Position numbers and translations under genes: made by a program
Notes under the pieces: model-generated
The model's database searches: none
What the model was told of the DNA's origin: nothing
Seen by the model: the letters and a program-made list of their open reading frames with translations, nothing else
Assembly: GCA_030601885.1 (NCBI GenBank)
Contig: JAUWAU010000003.1
Coordinates: 186,001-250,000, forward strand
Source of the DNA: Armatimonadota bacterium
GTDB taxonomy: Bacteria; Armatimonadota; Zipacnadia; JAUWAU01
DNA: 64,000 bases
Direction: 5' to 3'
Shown: positions 55,101 through 63,835 of the stretch, piece after piece
How positions within the stretch are numbered: the stretch's first letter is position 1
Layout: each line of letters opens with the position of its first letter

Positions 55101-57479
55101 ATGGAGCCGCCCATGCGGTGCTGGCTGAAGCAACGGAAGCTGCCCGCTGCCGACGTTTACTGCGTGATCCTCATCGTGGTCATCCTCACGGTCGCCTTCT
55201 CTCCCATCTTCGCCTCGCTGCAGAAGTTCCCGGTGCGTCCCAAGGGCACCGACTGGCTCAAGGAGTGCACATTCAATCGATCTGCCCGTGACGCCATCCT
55301 CCGCGACCACCAGTTTCCGCTCCGGAGTCAGTACCTGGGCGGCGGCTACCCGTTGGTGGCCTATCCGGAAGACTCGTCGCTGAATCCGCTCTTCGTGACG
55401 ACACTGCTATTTGGCGAGAACGTCGGGCTGAAGCTTCGGGTGTTCATCAAGCTTCTCGTCGGTGCGCTCGGCATGTACTATCTGCTTCGCGTGAGCCTGG
55501 GGTGCCCCCCGGGCGGCGCGGCCATCGGCAGCCTGCTCTTTGGCCTTGCCGACTGGTTCCACGCCCGGACCGGCTATGGATACATCGGCTGGCACAACTA
55601 CTGCTTCCTACCACTGATGATGGGCACCCTTCTGGCTGCGGCTCGTGGTAGATGCTCCATTGCGCTGCCGTCCGTGCTCTTCGTCCTGATGCTCATCGAC
55701 GGGAAGTACGTGATCGCGGTCAGCTTGCTGTTCCTGTGCCTCTGGGGGCTGACTGAGCTGGTGCAGGTGCGGCGAGCAGTCGATCCCAAACGGAGGGCCA
55801 TCGTGCTTCGTGTCGCGTTCTTCGAGAAGCTGGCCATGGTGGTGTGTGTGGGATGCTTGCTGGCCATGGTGAAGATACTGCCAATGCTCCAGCTACTCAG
55901 GGCCAATCCGCGTACCCTATCGTACGCTGTCCTCGTCTCGGAATCGTACGAACCCAAGGACACCGTTTTCGCTGCGTTCTACGACTTCCCCGCTCTCGGC
56001 CGTGCGCTTATCACACCCGGCGGGCTGTGGGAGCACCACATCGGTGTGGGATGGATACCAGTGGCCCTTGCGTTGATTGCGGCGATAGTGCAGGCACGAT
56101 TCCTCGCTCGGTGGATTGTCCTATTGGTGCTGTTCGTCTGGCTCAGCTTGGGCTATCATGCGCCGGTGGATTTGTGGCGGCTCCTGTGGCATCTGCCCGT
56201 CTTCGCCGCCATGAACAAGCCGGCATTCTGCATCAGCTTCCTCATTCTGATGCCGCTGTGCGTCCTGGCAGCATCGGTGTTTCGCGAGACGCCGCGGTCC
56301 ATGGCGGGCCGATGGGCGTATGGCGCGTATCTGTGCATCGGCGGGGTTGCCGTCGCGCTCATGCTTCACAACGCATTCCGCGCCAATAGTGCGCACTTCA
56401 CCCGGGTGTGGGACGCCAAGCTCCAGGCAGGCCCATTCTACCAAGTCGAAGGAAGCGGCAAGTACCATCTGTATCGCAATACCGTCCAGAACATCGGCAG
56501 CATTGACTGGGACGGAGACATCCTGCTGCCCGAGTATGCCGTACCGGCCTATTTCATTGACGAAGACAACAAGCCCCACCGCAATCCCAAGTACCGCGGG
56601 GAGGTCTGGTTCGCTCGCGGCCGTGGAAGTGTGCGCGCCACGCGCTTTACCGCCACCGTGATAACCCTGGCCGTCGAGGCTTCGGAGCCGGCAACTATCA
56701 TCGTCAACCAGAACTTCCACCCAGGCTGGCGCTCATCGCGCGGGCAAGTCACATCCCACAACGGCCTGCTGGCAGTGCGTGACCTGCCTCCAGGCAGCCG
56801 GTACGTCGTCACGCTCAAGTACTCGTCTCGGGCGTTCCTCATTGGTCTTGCCGCGAGCGCCATCTCATTGGCGGGTCTAGTGTGGTGGGCGTTGAGCCGG
56901 ATGCGTCGCTCCGATAGGCGCGCAGGCACCCCGGACACGGAGGCCGCCTTCCAGCGCAGACCGCGGGAGGAGGCGATACAGCATCTGCGGGTGCTGGCGG
57001 ACATGGACCCACACGATCCAGCCCCCCTCGCCGACCTCGCCTCACTGTACCAGCGCACGGGCCAATGGGACGGCGCGGCCCGGTGCTATCGACGACTGCT
57101 GCAACTCGATCCCCGTAATGTGGCCATCCTCGTCAACCTCGGCGCGGCACATCTCGCGATGGGCGACCCGCGGGAAGCAGCGAGGCGCTTCGGGGCCGCC
57201 GCGCGCATCGATCCGGAGTCTCTGGCCGCGCACTACAACCTCGGGATCGTGCACGCGCGCGCCGGGGAACACGCCGCGGCCGCCGCAGAATACGAGGAAT
57301 GCGTACGCATTGATCCCGTCCACGGCGCCGCGTGGCTGGCGCTTGGGGCCCAGTACCAGGAGCTGGGCCGTTGGGCCGATGCGGCCGGCTCCTACAGGCG
57401 ATGCATCGAGCTCGGTGGCCCCCAGGCCGAGACGGCAAGCAATTGCCTTCGGCAGCTTGACCTCGGGGGCCCGAGTTGA
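55101..57479 (+). CDS. YfhO-like membrane protein fused to C-terminal TPRs
   Basis: About 790 residues, paralogous to the gene before it: NRSARDAILRDHQFPLRS, QYLGGGYPLVAYPEDSSLNP, QNIGSIDWDGDILLPEYAVP, NPKYRGEVWFARG and IIVNQNFHPGWRSSRGQVTS match segment by segment. After the last helix (AASAISLAGLVWWAL) about 180 residues of tetratricopeptide repeats are added (LASLYQRTGQWDGAARCYRR, NLGAAHLAMGDPREAARRFG, NLGIVHARAGEHAAAAAEYE), which must lie in the cytoplasm. Starts possible at ATG 55101 or 55113, the latter six bases after GGAG. The tandem pair is 195 bases apart. Confidence 0.78.
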   Translation: MEPPMRCWLKQRKLPAADVYCVILIVVILTVAFSPIFASLQKFPVRPKGTDWLKECTFNRSARDAILRDHQFPLRSQYLGGGYPLVAYPEDSSLNPLFVTTLLFGENVGLKLRVFIKLLVGALGMYYLLRVSLGCPPGGAAIGSLLFGLADWFHARTGYGYIGWHNYCFLPLMMGTLLAAARGRCSIALPSVLFVLMLIDGKYVIAVSLLFLCLWGLTELVQVRRAVDPKRRAIVLRVAFFEKLAMVVCVGCLLAMVKILPMLQLLRANPRTLSYAVLVSESYEPKDTVFAAFYDFPALGRALITPGGLWEHHIGVGWIPVALALIAAIVQARFLARWIVLLVLFVWLSLGYHAPVDLWRLLWHLPVFAAMNKPAFCISFLILMPLCVLAASVFRETPRSMAGRWAYGAYLCIGGVAVALMLHNAFRANSAHFTRVWDAKLQAGPFYQVEGSGKYHLYRNTVQNIGSIDWDGDILLPEYAVPAYFIDEDNKPHRNPKYRGEVWFARGRGSVRATRFTATVITLAVEASEPATIIVNQNFHPGWRSSRGQVTSHNGLLAVRDLPPGSRYVVTLKYSSRAFLIGLAASAISLAGLVWWALSRMRRSDRRAGTPDTEAAFQRRPREEAIQHLRVLADMDPHDPAPLADLASLYQRTGQWDGAARCYRRLLQLDPRNVAILVNLGAAHLAMGDPREAARRFGAAARIDPESLAAHYNLGIVHARAGEHAAAAAEYEECVRIDPVHGAAWLALGAQYQELGRWADAAGSYRRCIELGGPQAETASNCLRQLDLGGPS

Positions 57480-57511
57480 GCTCGACCCCGATCCGGTCCG
57501 GGGCGCAGTTT

Positions 57512-57534
57512 GCCCCGCAAGGGGCTCGCGGGGC
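57512..57534. terminator. GCCCCGC-GCGGGGC hairpin between convergent genes
   Basis: A 7-bp GC stem with a nine-base loop directly between the stops of the TPR membrane-protein gene and the proline-rich gene, overlapping neither. Placement suggests a bidirectional terminator; no U-run. Confidence 0.4.
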
Positions 57535-58299
57535 CTACCGCAGCTCGATCTCAAGGCCCCCAATCCACCGGGCGACGAGGTTATACAGCAGCGCCCCGAT
57601 CGCGCCGCCGATCGCGCCAATGACGGCGTAGAGCACGGGATAGACGATCAGGCCGATGGCGCCCATCGCGAACCCCGGAAACCCGCTCGGCAACCCACCG
57701 CCGGCTCCACCCGCTTGGCGCATCGCCATCCCCATGATGCTGGAGAAGGCGAACATAAACACGCCGGCGATCACTCCAAAGAAGAAGTACAGAACTGCAC
57801 CGACCTTCATGGCGCTGACCACGTTGATCCACTGAACCGCGCACACGCCTCGGCCCGCTCCCGGCGCTGCCGCCGCATGAGGCCGCGGTGGCGGAACACC
57901 AACCGGTGGGGCTGATGGCGGCGGAGGTGCAGACGGCCCCCCCGGAGGCATTGCGGGGGGCGGTGGCGGGGCACCGGGAGGCCCGGCGGGCGGCGGAGGG
58001 CCACCTGGCGTTGGGCCTGCAGCCGGCGCTCGGGCGCCAGGGGCAGCCGCGCCGGGAGGTGGCGGGCCCGATGCCGGCGGAGGTCCAGGCGGCACCCCCG
58101 GAGGCGTTGCGGGGGGCGGTGGCGGGGCACCGGGAGGCCCGGCGGGCGGCGGAGGGCCACCTGGCGTTGGGCCTGCAGCCGGCGCTCCGGCGCCAGGGGC
58201 AGTTGCTCCGGGAGGAGGTGGTGGGGCCGATGGCGGCTCGGCAGGGCCACGATCCTCCTCAGGTACATCCGTGCGGCGATCCGGCGAGTCCACTGACAT
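57535..58299 (-). CDS. Proline/glycine-rich protein with membrane C-terminal domain
   Basis: A 254-residue protein. ATG 58299 follows AAGGAGG by three to four bases. Residues ~20-150 are almost all Pro, Gly and Ala (PGGPPPPAGPPGAPPPPPA), cytoplasmic by topology. The C-terminal ~100 residues begin INVVSAMKVGAVLYFFFGVI and continue with two or three helices (GAIGLIVYPVLYAVIGAIGG), ending NLVARWIGGLEIELR, reminiscent of DUF3566-like small membrane domains. The polyproline tract would depend on EF-P. A 156-bp direct duplication lies in the tract. Function unknown. Confidence 0.7.
   Translation of the reverse strand: MSVDSPDRRTDVPEEDRGPAEPPSAPPPPPGATAPGAGAPAAGPTPGGPPPPAGPPGAPPPPPATPPGVPPGPPPASGPPPPGAAAPGARAPAAGPTPGGPPPPAGPPGAPPPPPAMPPGGPSAPPPPSAPPVGVPPPRPHAAAAPGAGRGVCAVQWINVVSAMKVGAVLYFFFGVIAGVFMFAFSSIMGMAMRQAGGAGGGLPSGFPGFAMGAIGLIVYPVLYAVIGAIGGAIGALLYNLVARWIGGLEIELR
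57944..58205. repeat. Direct duplication with a 156-bp period in the proline-rich coding region
   Basis: The ~105 bases from 57944 are repeated nearly exactly from 58100, for example GTGGCGGGGCACCGGGAGGC in both. The offset of 156 bases is 52 codons, so the frame is kept and the protein contains GPTPGGPPPPAGPPGAPPPP twice. Confidence 0.75.
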
Positions 58300-58361
58300 C
58301 GCCTCCTTAGAGAATCCTTTGGCGCGTTCAACCGCGCCTGGCACGCGGTGCGAAAGCCCTG

Positions 58362-59072
58362 TCAGGACCGCAGGCCGGCGGCCGTCTCCGCCAGAGCATC
58401 GCGGTCCAGGAGCTGAATGGTCGAGCCCTGCACGGCAATGACGCCGGCCTCAGCGAGCTTGGCAAGAGTGCGCGACAGCGTTTCGCTCACGGTCCCCAGG
58501 CGGGCGGCCAGCTCGGTCTTCGTGATCGGCAGTTCGACGGTGTCGCCTGGCTGGCCTGCCTTGCGGGCGCGGAGCGATAGATCAAGCAGGTACTTCGCCA
58601 GGCGCGCGGAGACGTCCTTGAGGGACAGCTCCTCGACCATGTCAACGAGCCCTCGCAGAAGGCGGCACAACGCAGCGATCATGTTGACAGCCAGTTGGGG
58701 ATTGCTGATGATGAGATCGCAGAAGCGCTCGGCGTCGAAGAAGACGAGCTCGCAATCCCGCAGCGCCTGGGCATTCACCGGGTATTCGCCCCCGGACAGC
58801 GCGGCGGCCTCGGCGAACTGCTCCCCCGGCGTCACGATCCGGATGATCTGCTCCTTGCCGTCGGGAGAGAGCTTGAAGACCTTGACCTGGCCCTTCGCCA
58901 CCACGTAGAAGCCGACGGCCAGCGCGCCCTCGGAGAAGATGCTCTCCCCCCGACGATACCGGCGCCGCACAGCGATGGCGGCCAGCGCGGCCCGGTCGGC
59001 CTCGCCGAGGCCGGAGAAGATGCGGGCGCGCTTCAGAACGGAACGGTCATCCTTCGTGGACTCGCGCTTCAT
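58362..59072 (-). CDS. Crp/Fnr-family transcription regulator
   Basis: A 236-residue protein with an N-terminal cyclic-nucleotide-binding fold (RARIFSGLGEADRAALAAIA, FSEGALAVGFYVVAKGQVKV, IIRIVTPGEQFAEAAALSGG) and a C-terminal winged helix (ELPITKTELAARLGTVSETL, SRTLAKLAEAGVIAVQGSTI). The cAMP-contact residues of true CRP are not fully conserved and there is no N-terminal cysteine cluster of FNR type, so the signal is unknown. ATG 59072 is used; TTG 59081 is also open. No operator could be identified. Confidence 0.93.
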   Translation of the reverse strand: MKRESTKDDRSVLKRARIFSGLGEADRAALAAIAVRRRYRRGESIFSEGALAVGFYVVAKGQVKVFKLSPDGKEQIIRIVTPGEQFAEAAALSGGEYPVNAQALRDCELVFFDAERFCDLIISNPQLAVNMIAALCRLLRGLVDMVEELSLKDVSARLAKYLLDLSLRARKAGQPGDTVELPITKTELAARLGTVSETLSRTLAKLAEAGVIAVQGSTIQLLDRDALAETAAGLRS

Positions 59073-59110
59073 CTGAACCAACCGCGCGGTGTAACTTGAC
59101 GCTGTGCCGC

Positions 59111-60442
59111 CTACTCGTACACGCTCTGCTTCGGCTCGTACTTCTGTTGGTATACGGCCTCGTCTAGCTGGACTCCGAGCCCCGGGGCATCGGGGAGCAA
59201 AAAGGCGCCGTCTTTGAACTGCAGCGCGTCCATGACGTACACGTCGAAGACGACTGGGTCAACTTCGACGAATAGGAAGTTCGGGATGCCCCCGGCGAGC
59301 TGCACACCGGCGAAGGCGCCGAACTGGGAGCCCCAGTTGTGCGGCGCGCAGACGGCATTGTGCTCGGCCGCCAGCCGCGAGAGCCGCTTGTACTCGGTGA
59401 ACCCGAACCGCCGCATGTCCCCCTGCACGACGTCGAAGGCCTCTGTTTCCAGGTACGGTCGGAAGTCCTCCGCGGTGCGAAGGCCCTCGCCGTCGGCCAG
59501 CTTGGTGCGCCAGCCGCGCTCCCTCATGAACCGCTTGAACTCGAGGCACTCCGGCACGTCCTCGGGGAACATCTCCTCGGCGAAGTAGATATCGACATCG
59601 CCCACGGCATCCAGCAGACGCATGGCGCCGGCACGATCGTAGCCGTTATTGGCGTCTATCAACAGGAGCGCATCGCGACCAATGACCCTTCGCACTGCCT
59701 TCAGCACGGCCACGTCCCGCGCGAAGCCCTCCTCCGGATCCATCCACTTGTTCCCCCGCCCGATCTTGGCCTTGATCGCGCGGAAGCCGAGGCGCACGCT
59801 CTCGGCGGCCTCCTCTTCGATGCGGGCAACGCCCTTCTCCGGGTACAGGATGTCGGCGAAGTACAGCGACCCGTCGTATGCTCTCACCGGCGTCCCGGGA
59901 GCGGCAGCAGAGCCGGGGTCGGCAATGAGCTGGTAGACTGGCTTCTCCAGCACGCGGCCGATGAGGTCCCACAGCGCGAATTCGACTTCCTTGACGCCCG
60001 ACGTGCCCGCCGCGTCGCGGATGCCCACTGCCGGCTCGAAGAAGTCGAAGGGATTCTTGCCTACCAGGGCGCGGAGCGTGTCCTCCTTGGGCCGCCCCAC
60101 GCCGAACCCGTGGTGCCCATCGTTGGTGTACAGTCGTACCAGGTGCTCGCGGCATCGCTGGCCGTGGTCGTCTCGGACGGCGTTCTTGCCGATCATCTTC
60201 GGCCGGTCGCCGACGATGTCCACTTCGGTGATCTTGGTGATCCTCAGATCCGTCGGGTAGTCGATCTTCCGGCCCACGGATGCCTCCTGTCCTGCCGGCG
60301 CGCGCGCACCCGCACTGTGCATTGCCAATGACCCGCCGAGCAGAGCGCCCATGCGGGCGATGAAGGCGCGGCGGGTCGGGGTCTCGGGATCCTCGCGCGC
60401 TTCGCAGTGCTCTATCGTCGTCACTCCCAACTGAGACGCCAT
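59111..60442 (-). CDS. Tat-exported enolase-superfamily (mandelate racemase/muconate lactonizing type) protein
   Basis: About 443 residues. After a ~25-residue leader comes a twin-arginine signal TPTRRAFIARMGALLGGSLA, so export by Tat is likely. The catalytic barrel is complete: the K-x-K pair in RLGFRAIKAKIGRGNKWMDP, metal ligands IDANNGYD (Asp), YFAEEMFPED (Glu) and LADGEGL (Asp-Gly-Glu), then DVVQGDMRRFG and CAPHNWGSQFG with His. A periplasmic acid-sugar dehydratase or racemase is possible; substrate unknown. ATG 60442 follows AGGGGCGGAC. The aspartic-protease-like gene ends only 11 bases upstream. Confidence 0.86.
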   Translation of the reverse strand: MASQLGVTTIEHCEAREDPETPTRRAFIARMGALLGGSLAMHSAGARAPAGQEASVGRKIDYPTDLRITKITEVDIVGDRPKMIGKNAVRDDHGQRCREHLVRLYTNDGHHGFGVGRPKEDTLRALVGKNPFDFFEPAVGIRDAAGTSGVKEVEFALWDLIGRVLEKPVYQLIADPGSAAAPGTPVRAYDGSLYFADILYPEKGVARIEEEAAESVRLGFRAIKAKIGRGNKWMDPEEGFARDVAVLKAVRRVIGRDALLLIDANNGYDRAGAMRLLDAVGDVDIYFAEEMFPEDVPECLEFKRFMRERGWRTKLADGEGLRTAEDFRPYLETEAFDVVQGDMRRFGFTEYKRLSRLAAEHNAVCAPHNWGSQFGAFAGVQLAGGIPNFLFVEVDPVVFDVYVMDALQFKDGAFLLPDAPGLGVQLDEAVYQQKYEPKQSVYE

Positions 60443-60453
60443 GTCCGCCCCTA

Positions 60454-60813
60454 TCACACCAGCAACATCGGCAGCGGGCGCAATTCCCGCTTCAGCGGGT
60501 CGAGCATGAGCCCCAGGGCCTCGAGCGTTACGACGCCGACGATATCCGCATCTCCCGGCTCCCCGAAGACGATCGGCGCGCCCGCTCTGTGTCGCTGATA
60601 GCTGAAAATGGCTGTGCCTACATCGCGCTTGATGACATCCCCGTTCGCAAGGCTGAACCTCCGCTTCTCATGGGGCTCTATCCCCAGACGACGCAGAACT
60701 CCCGCGGGCGCCACCGAATAGATGGCCCCGGAATCAATGAGGAATTGTCTCCGCACCACCTTCTTCGGCGCAGCCGGGTTCGCTATGCCCATTGTGAGAT
60801 GTATCAGTCCCAT
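60454..60813 (-). CDS. Clan AA (retropepsin-like) aspartic protease-like protein
   Basis: A 119-residue protein with FLIDSGAIYSVAPAGVLRRL (a D-S-G version of the catalytic D-T/S-G followed by hydrophobic flap residues), ANGDVIKRDVGTAIFSY, IVFGEPGDADIVGVVTLEAL and GLMLDPLKRELRPLPMLLV. Proteins of this build are found in many bacterial genomes as small clan AA aspartic proteases that act as dimers; substrates are mostly unknown. GGAGG precedes two consecutive ATGs (60816, 60813). The stop is followed closely by the enolase-superfamily start, so co-expression is expected. Confidence 0.82.
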   Translation of the reverse strand: MGLIHLTMGIANPAAPKKVVRRQFLIDSGAIYSVAPAGVLRRLGIEPHEKRRFSLANGDVIKRDVGTAIFSYQRHRAGAPIVFGEPGDADIVGVVTLEALGLMLDPLKRELRPLPMLLV

Positions 60814-60978
60814 CATTGTCCTCCTTCGGGAAACGAGGCACAGTCATCTATTTCTTGTCGTGGGCTGGCTCCTGCCACCACGCGCGCGCTCGATGGCCCG
60901 CCGATAGTCTATCACAGCCGGATATCCGAGCCAAGAACTATGGATGACTGTTCCTGGTTCACAGCGGAGCTTCCCTGT

Positions 60979-61086
60979 GTATGTCATCGTGAGCGACCAA
61001 GGGAAGCGAAGGATCTCGGTGTTGACATACCGCCCGCAGCTTCCGGTGCGAGATCCTTCGTCGGTTCCCTCCTCAGGATGACAAGG
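60979..61086. repeat. TGTCATCGTGAG inverted element, copy 2
   Basis: TATGTCATCGTGAGCG at the left, GCGAAGGATCTCG, a central TTGACATAC, then CGAGATCCTTCGTCGGTTCC and CTCCTCAGGATGACAAG at the right. The right half is the same as in the copy at 21914-22065 except for transitions. It lies in the 400-base gap upstream of the aspartic-protease gene; the rest of the gap holds only the hairpin at 61172. Confidence 0.75.
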
Positions 61087-61171
61087 GCCGATGTCGTGTT
61101 GCTCAATTCCGCATGCGTTGCGCTGCGCGGATGGCGGCTGCAGTATGGCTCGCGGCGCCCGCGACGCGTAG

Positions 61172-61191
61172 CTCGGGCTTTCTAGCCCGAG
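61172..61191. repeat. CTCGGGCT-TTCT-AGCCCGAG hairpin
   Basis: A perfect 8-bp stem with a four-base loop, preceded by ACGCGTAG. It lies 30 bases after the M55 peptidase stop codon on the minus strand, so it would form at the 3' end of that transcript. Related hairpins are at 46697-46718 and (diverged) 16151-16186. Confidence 0.6.
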
Positions 61192-61221
61192 AGCCTTTGT
61201 ACGGACCTGTCGCAGCAGGGC

Positions 61222-62067
61222 CTACCGCTTCCACGCCGGGACGAAGTCCAATAGCCTCCAGTCCTTCGGATAGCCGTAGATCTTGTGCATGAGATCGACG
61301 ATGTCCTCCGCCTCGATCTCCCGCGTGTGGGCGTTGATGACGCGGCTGTGCTCCGGTGGATCCTCCTCGTCAAAGGTTGCCTCGTTGCGCTCGTCGCGGA
61401 AGAGGATCGGGCTCTCGAGCTTGAAGGGCTCGACGTCGCCGATGACCTTCATCGCCTGCTCGGCGGCCTCGCGAATCATCCCGCACGCCGTCGCCGGTGG
61501 GCACTGCACGGCCGAGAACTTGCTGGTGCCGATCTTCACGGGAACCGTGACGATGCCGGGGATCAATTCCTCCATCTCCCTGCACGCATGCGCGTCGCCG
61601 GTGGCAAAGACGAATGGCACGCCGTGGTGGCCGGCGATGGCTGCCTGCAGACCCATCTCGCCGAGCGAGATGCCATTGAACGTCCAGTTCCGAATCGTCC
61701 CGCTCATGGTGTGACATAGACACGCGCCCGGCGTGTTCGCCTTCGCATGGGCGCCCACAACGCCCGTCGCATCGCACGTCTCGTCCAGGCACGGGAGCCA
61801 GAGTGGGCGCTCGCGGCCGTTGATCACCTGGACGCGCGGGTCCATGTGCTCCAGGTCGATGGTGTAGCCCGCCCCGTGACCGTCGTTGACGATGACCTCG
61901 GTCGCGCCGCCGGCGAAGAAGCCATCGACGGCAGCGGTTACTTCATGGGCGAGCCAGCGTCGCTGACGGCAGCGGCGCTCGTGGTTCTCGCGGCTCTCGT
62001 CCTCGCGGCTCTCCCACGTATAGACCCCGGCAACGCCTTCGAGGTCAGTCATTAGATAGAACTTCAT
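61222..62067 (-). CDS. M55-family D-aminopeptidase-like protein
   Basis: A 281-residue zinc peptidase of the DppA type. The N-terminus MKFYLMTDLEGVAGVYTWES holds the metal-binding D-x-E; VTAAVDGFFAGGATEVIVND and DGHGAGYTIDLEHMD, VVGAHAKANTPGACLCHTMS, GHHGVPFVFATGDAHACREM and NAHTREIEAEDIVDLMHKIY follow as in the family. DppA-like enzymes hydrolyse D-Ala-containing dipeptides; the real substrate here is unknown. ATG 62067 follows AAGGAG by seven bases. No signal peptide. Confidence 0.9.
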   Translation of the reverse strand: MKFYLMTDLEGVAGVYTWESREDESRENHERRCRQRRWLAHEVTAAVDGFFAGGATEVIVNDGHGAGYTIDLEHMDPRVQVINGRERPLWLPCLDETCDATGVVGAHAKANTPGACLCHTMSGTIRNWTFNGISLGEMGLQAAIAGHHGVPFVFATGDAHACREMEELIPGIVTVPVKIGTSKFSAVQCPPATACGMIREAAEQAMKVIGDVEPFKLESPILFRDERNEATFDEEDPPEHSRVINAHTREIEAEDIVDLMHKIYGYPKDWRLLDFVPAWKR

Positions 62068-62145
62068 ACCCGGTCTCCTTCTGGGGCGAGACGTCCCATC
62101 AGTTCCGCGCCGCCTTTCGACCGATCGGTTCCGAATCCTCCGCAA

Positions 62146-63819
62146 TCACGGACTCTCGGCACGGACGCCGGCCGTGGCCGCCATGACGGCCTCGATGTCT
62201 GCCCCGGGATCCGTGCCGTCCGTCGCGGTGCCCTTCGCCGGGCTGTCGGGGAGCAGGCGATAGGCCTCGGGATCGACCCCCGCCGCCTCGAACGAATCGA
62301 ACAACAGGTTGCCATCGGGGTACGACTTCGGGCTGGTACGCTGCGCGCGTTCGGTGCCCACCCGGATGATCGTGTTACCCTTCATCACGCTGTTGCCGCG
62401 GATGTGAGACCCCAGTCCCGCGTTCCACCCAACGCCGCCGCCATCGGGCTTCACGCCGTAGCTGCCCGGTGTCATCAGGTTGTCGAGGAACACGAGGTTG
62501 TCAGTCGCCGGCTTCGTGAGCGAGATCATGTTCACGTCGTTCCACGCCGTGTTGTGGCGGAAGGTGTAGTCCCGACCTGCCACCTGGAACATGCGGCCGG
62601 CGCTTCTAGTGGGGAAGTCGCTCGCGCTGCCGAACCGCTCGAAGACGTTGTGCTCCACCAGGATGCGCGAGGTGGGCTCAGCGCCCTCCGTCACGGGCCC
62701 CGAGCTGCTCCACCGGGCGATGGCGACGCCGTTGACGCAGTTGATTATTCGGTTGTGGCGAATGGTGATGTCGTTGGTCGTGTCCCATGGTCTGCCCTGG
62801 CTCGGACTGGAGCTTTTGAGGAGAATCGCATATCCCGTTTGCGCCTCAGCCCAGCAGTTCTCCAGCACGTTCCCTTCGAGCAGCACGCGTCGAGCCGTCT
62901 TGATCTCGAACAGGTTCTTGACCGCCCAGTTGTTGGGATACCTCAGCTCCGACCACGCCGGATCCTTGTACAAATGGCACCGTCGGATCTCGATGTCGCT
63001 GGGCACCATCGTCTCGGCGGAGTTCCGCGCGCCGCCGAACATGATGTTCTCCGAGCCGCCCTCCAGGAAGCAGTTCACGATCCTATACGGCCCAGGCCCG
63101 TTCCACGAGACGATCGCCTGCGAGTCGAAGCCGTGGATGTGGCACTCGTCGATCCATGAGTCGATGACGGCCCCCGAACGCGCATTGAGAGTCAGGCCGC
63201 GCTGGCTGTTCAGCTCCGGGTTGCCGTGGATGTAGACGCGGTCGAGGACGAAGTGCGACGGCACGTCGTCGAGCTCCGTGCTCCTGTGCGACACCTCCAC
63301 GATGGCGCTCACCTTGCTGACCTCCGGCGCCGTCGTGAACTCGATGCCTATGAAGCGGTAATGATGAGCGCCCAACGCCGCCCGGAGCGCCGGCTGGTCA
63401 TTCCGATTCGTGACGAGCTTCGGCATGTGTTGAGCGCCGTCGGGCGTCACGCGCGTGCCCGGTGCAGGCAGTTGCTCTTCCGCGGAGCTTCTGACGATGA
63501 TCCAACCATCGCCCGCCTTCTTGGGCAGCCCGAAGGCCCCGGTATAGGTCGCGCCCGCTTGCAGCACGATCGTGTCTCCGGGCCCGGCGGAATCCAGTGC
63601 CTCCTGCAGGTCGCCGTCGGCCGGCACTCGGATCACCTGGCCCGTCTGTTCGGGCATGCTCGTGTCAACGAAGGCACGAGGCAGCTCCGGCGCCTCGAAT
63701 GCCACCGGGCTCCCGGCTCCGCCAACCTGAGGCTGTTGGCCGACCGAGATGAGCAAGCCAAGCGGAGCAAGCAGCGCCAGCGGCGCTGCTGCGGCAGTGA
63801 GGCTCTTCAGCCGGCTCAT
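62146..63819 (-). CDS. Secreted right-handed parallel beta-helix protein
   Basis: About 557 residues; ATG 63819 (GGTGG nine bases upstream) gives signal peptide SRLKSLTAAAAPLALLAPLG. The body opens IRVPADGDLQEALDSAGPGD and TIVLQAGATYTG, typical of parallel beta-helix (pectate-lyase-like) carbohydrate-active proteins, and continues with many coil-like repeats (VLDRVYIHGNPELNSQRGLT, NDITIRHNRIINCVNGVAIA, GNSVMKGNTIIRVG). No catalytic signature was identified. It probably acts on or binds polysaccharide outside the cell. 16 bases separate it from the partial BNR-repeat gene upstream. Confidence 0.83.
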   Translation of the reverse strand: MSRLKSLTAAAAPLALLAPLGLLISVGQQPQVGGAGSPVAFEAPELPRAFVDTSMPEQTGQVIRVPADGDLQEALDSAGPGDTIVLQAGATYTGAFGLPKKAGDGWIIVRSSAEEQLPAPGTRVTPDGAQHMPKLVTNRNDQPALRAALGAHHYRFIGIEFTTAPEVSKVSAIVEVSHRSTELDDVPSHFVLDRVYIHGNPELNSQRGLTLNARSGAVIDSWIDECHIHGFDSQAIVSWNGPGPYRIVNCFLEGGSENIMFGGARNSAETMVPSDIEIRRCHLYKDPAWSELRYPNNWAVKNLFEIKTARRVLLEGNVLENCWAEAQTGYAILLKSSSPSQGRPWDTTNDITIRHNRIINCVNGVAIARWSSSGPVTEGAEPTSRILVEHNVFERFGSASDFPTRSAGRMFQVAGRDYTFRHNTAWNDVNMISLTKPATDNLVFLDNLMTPGSYGVKPDGGGVGWNAGLGSHIRGNSVMKGNTIIRVGTERAQRTSPKSYPDGNLLFDSFEAAGVDPEAYRLLPDSPAKGTATDGTDPGADIEAVMAATAGVRAESP

Positions 63820-63835
63820 CGCTGTCAGCCACCTT

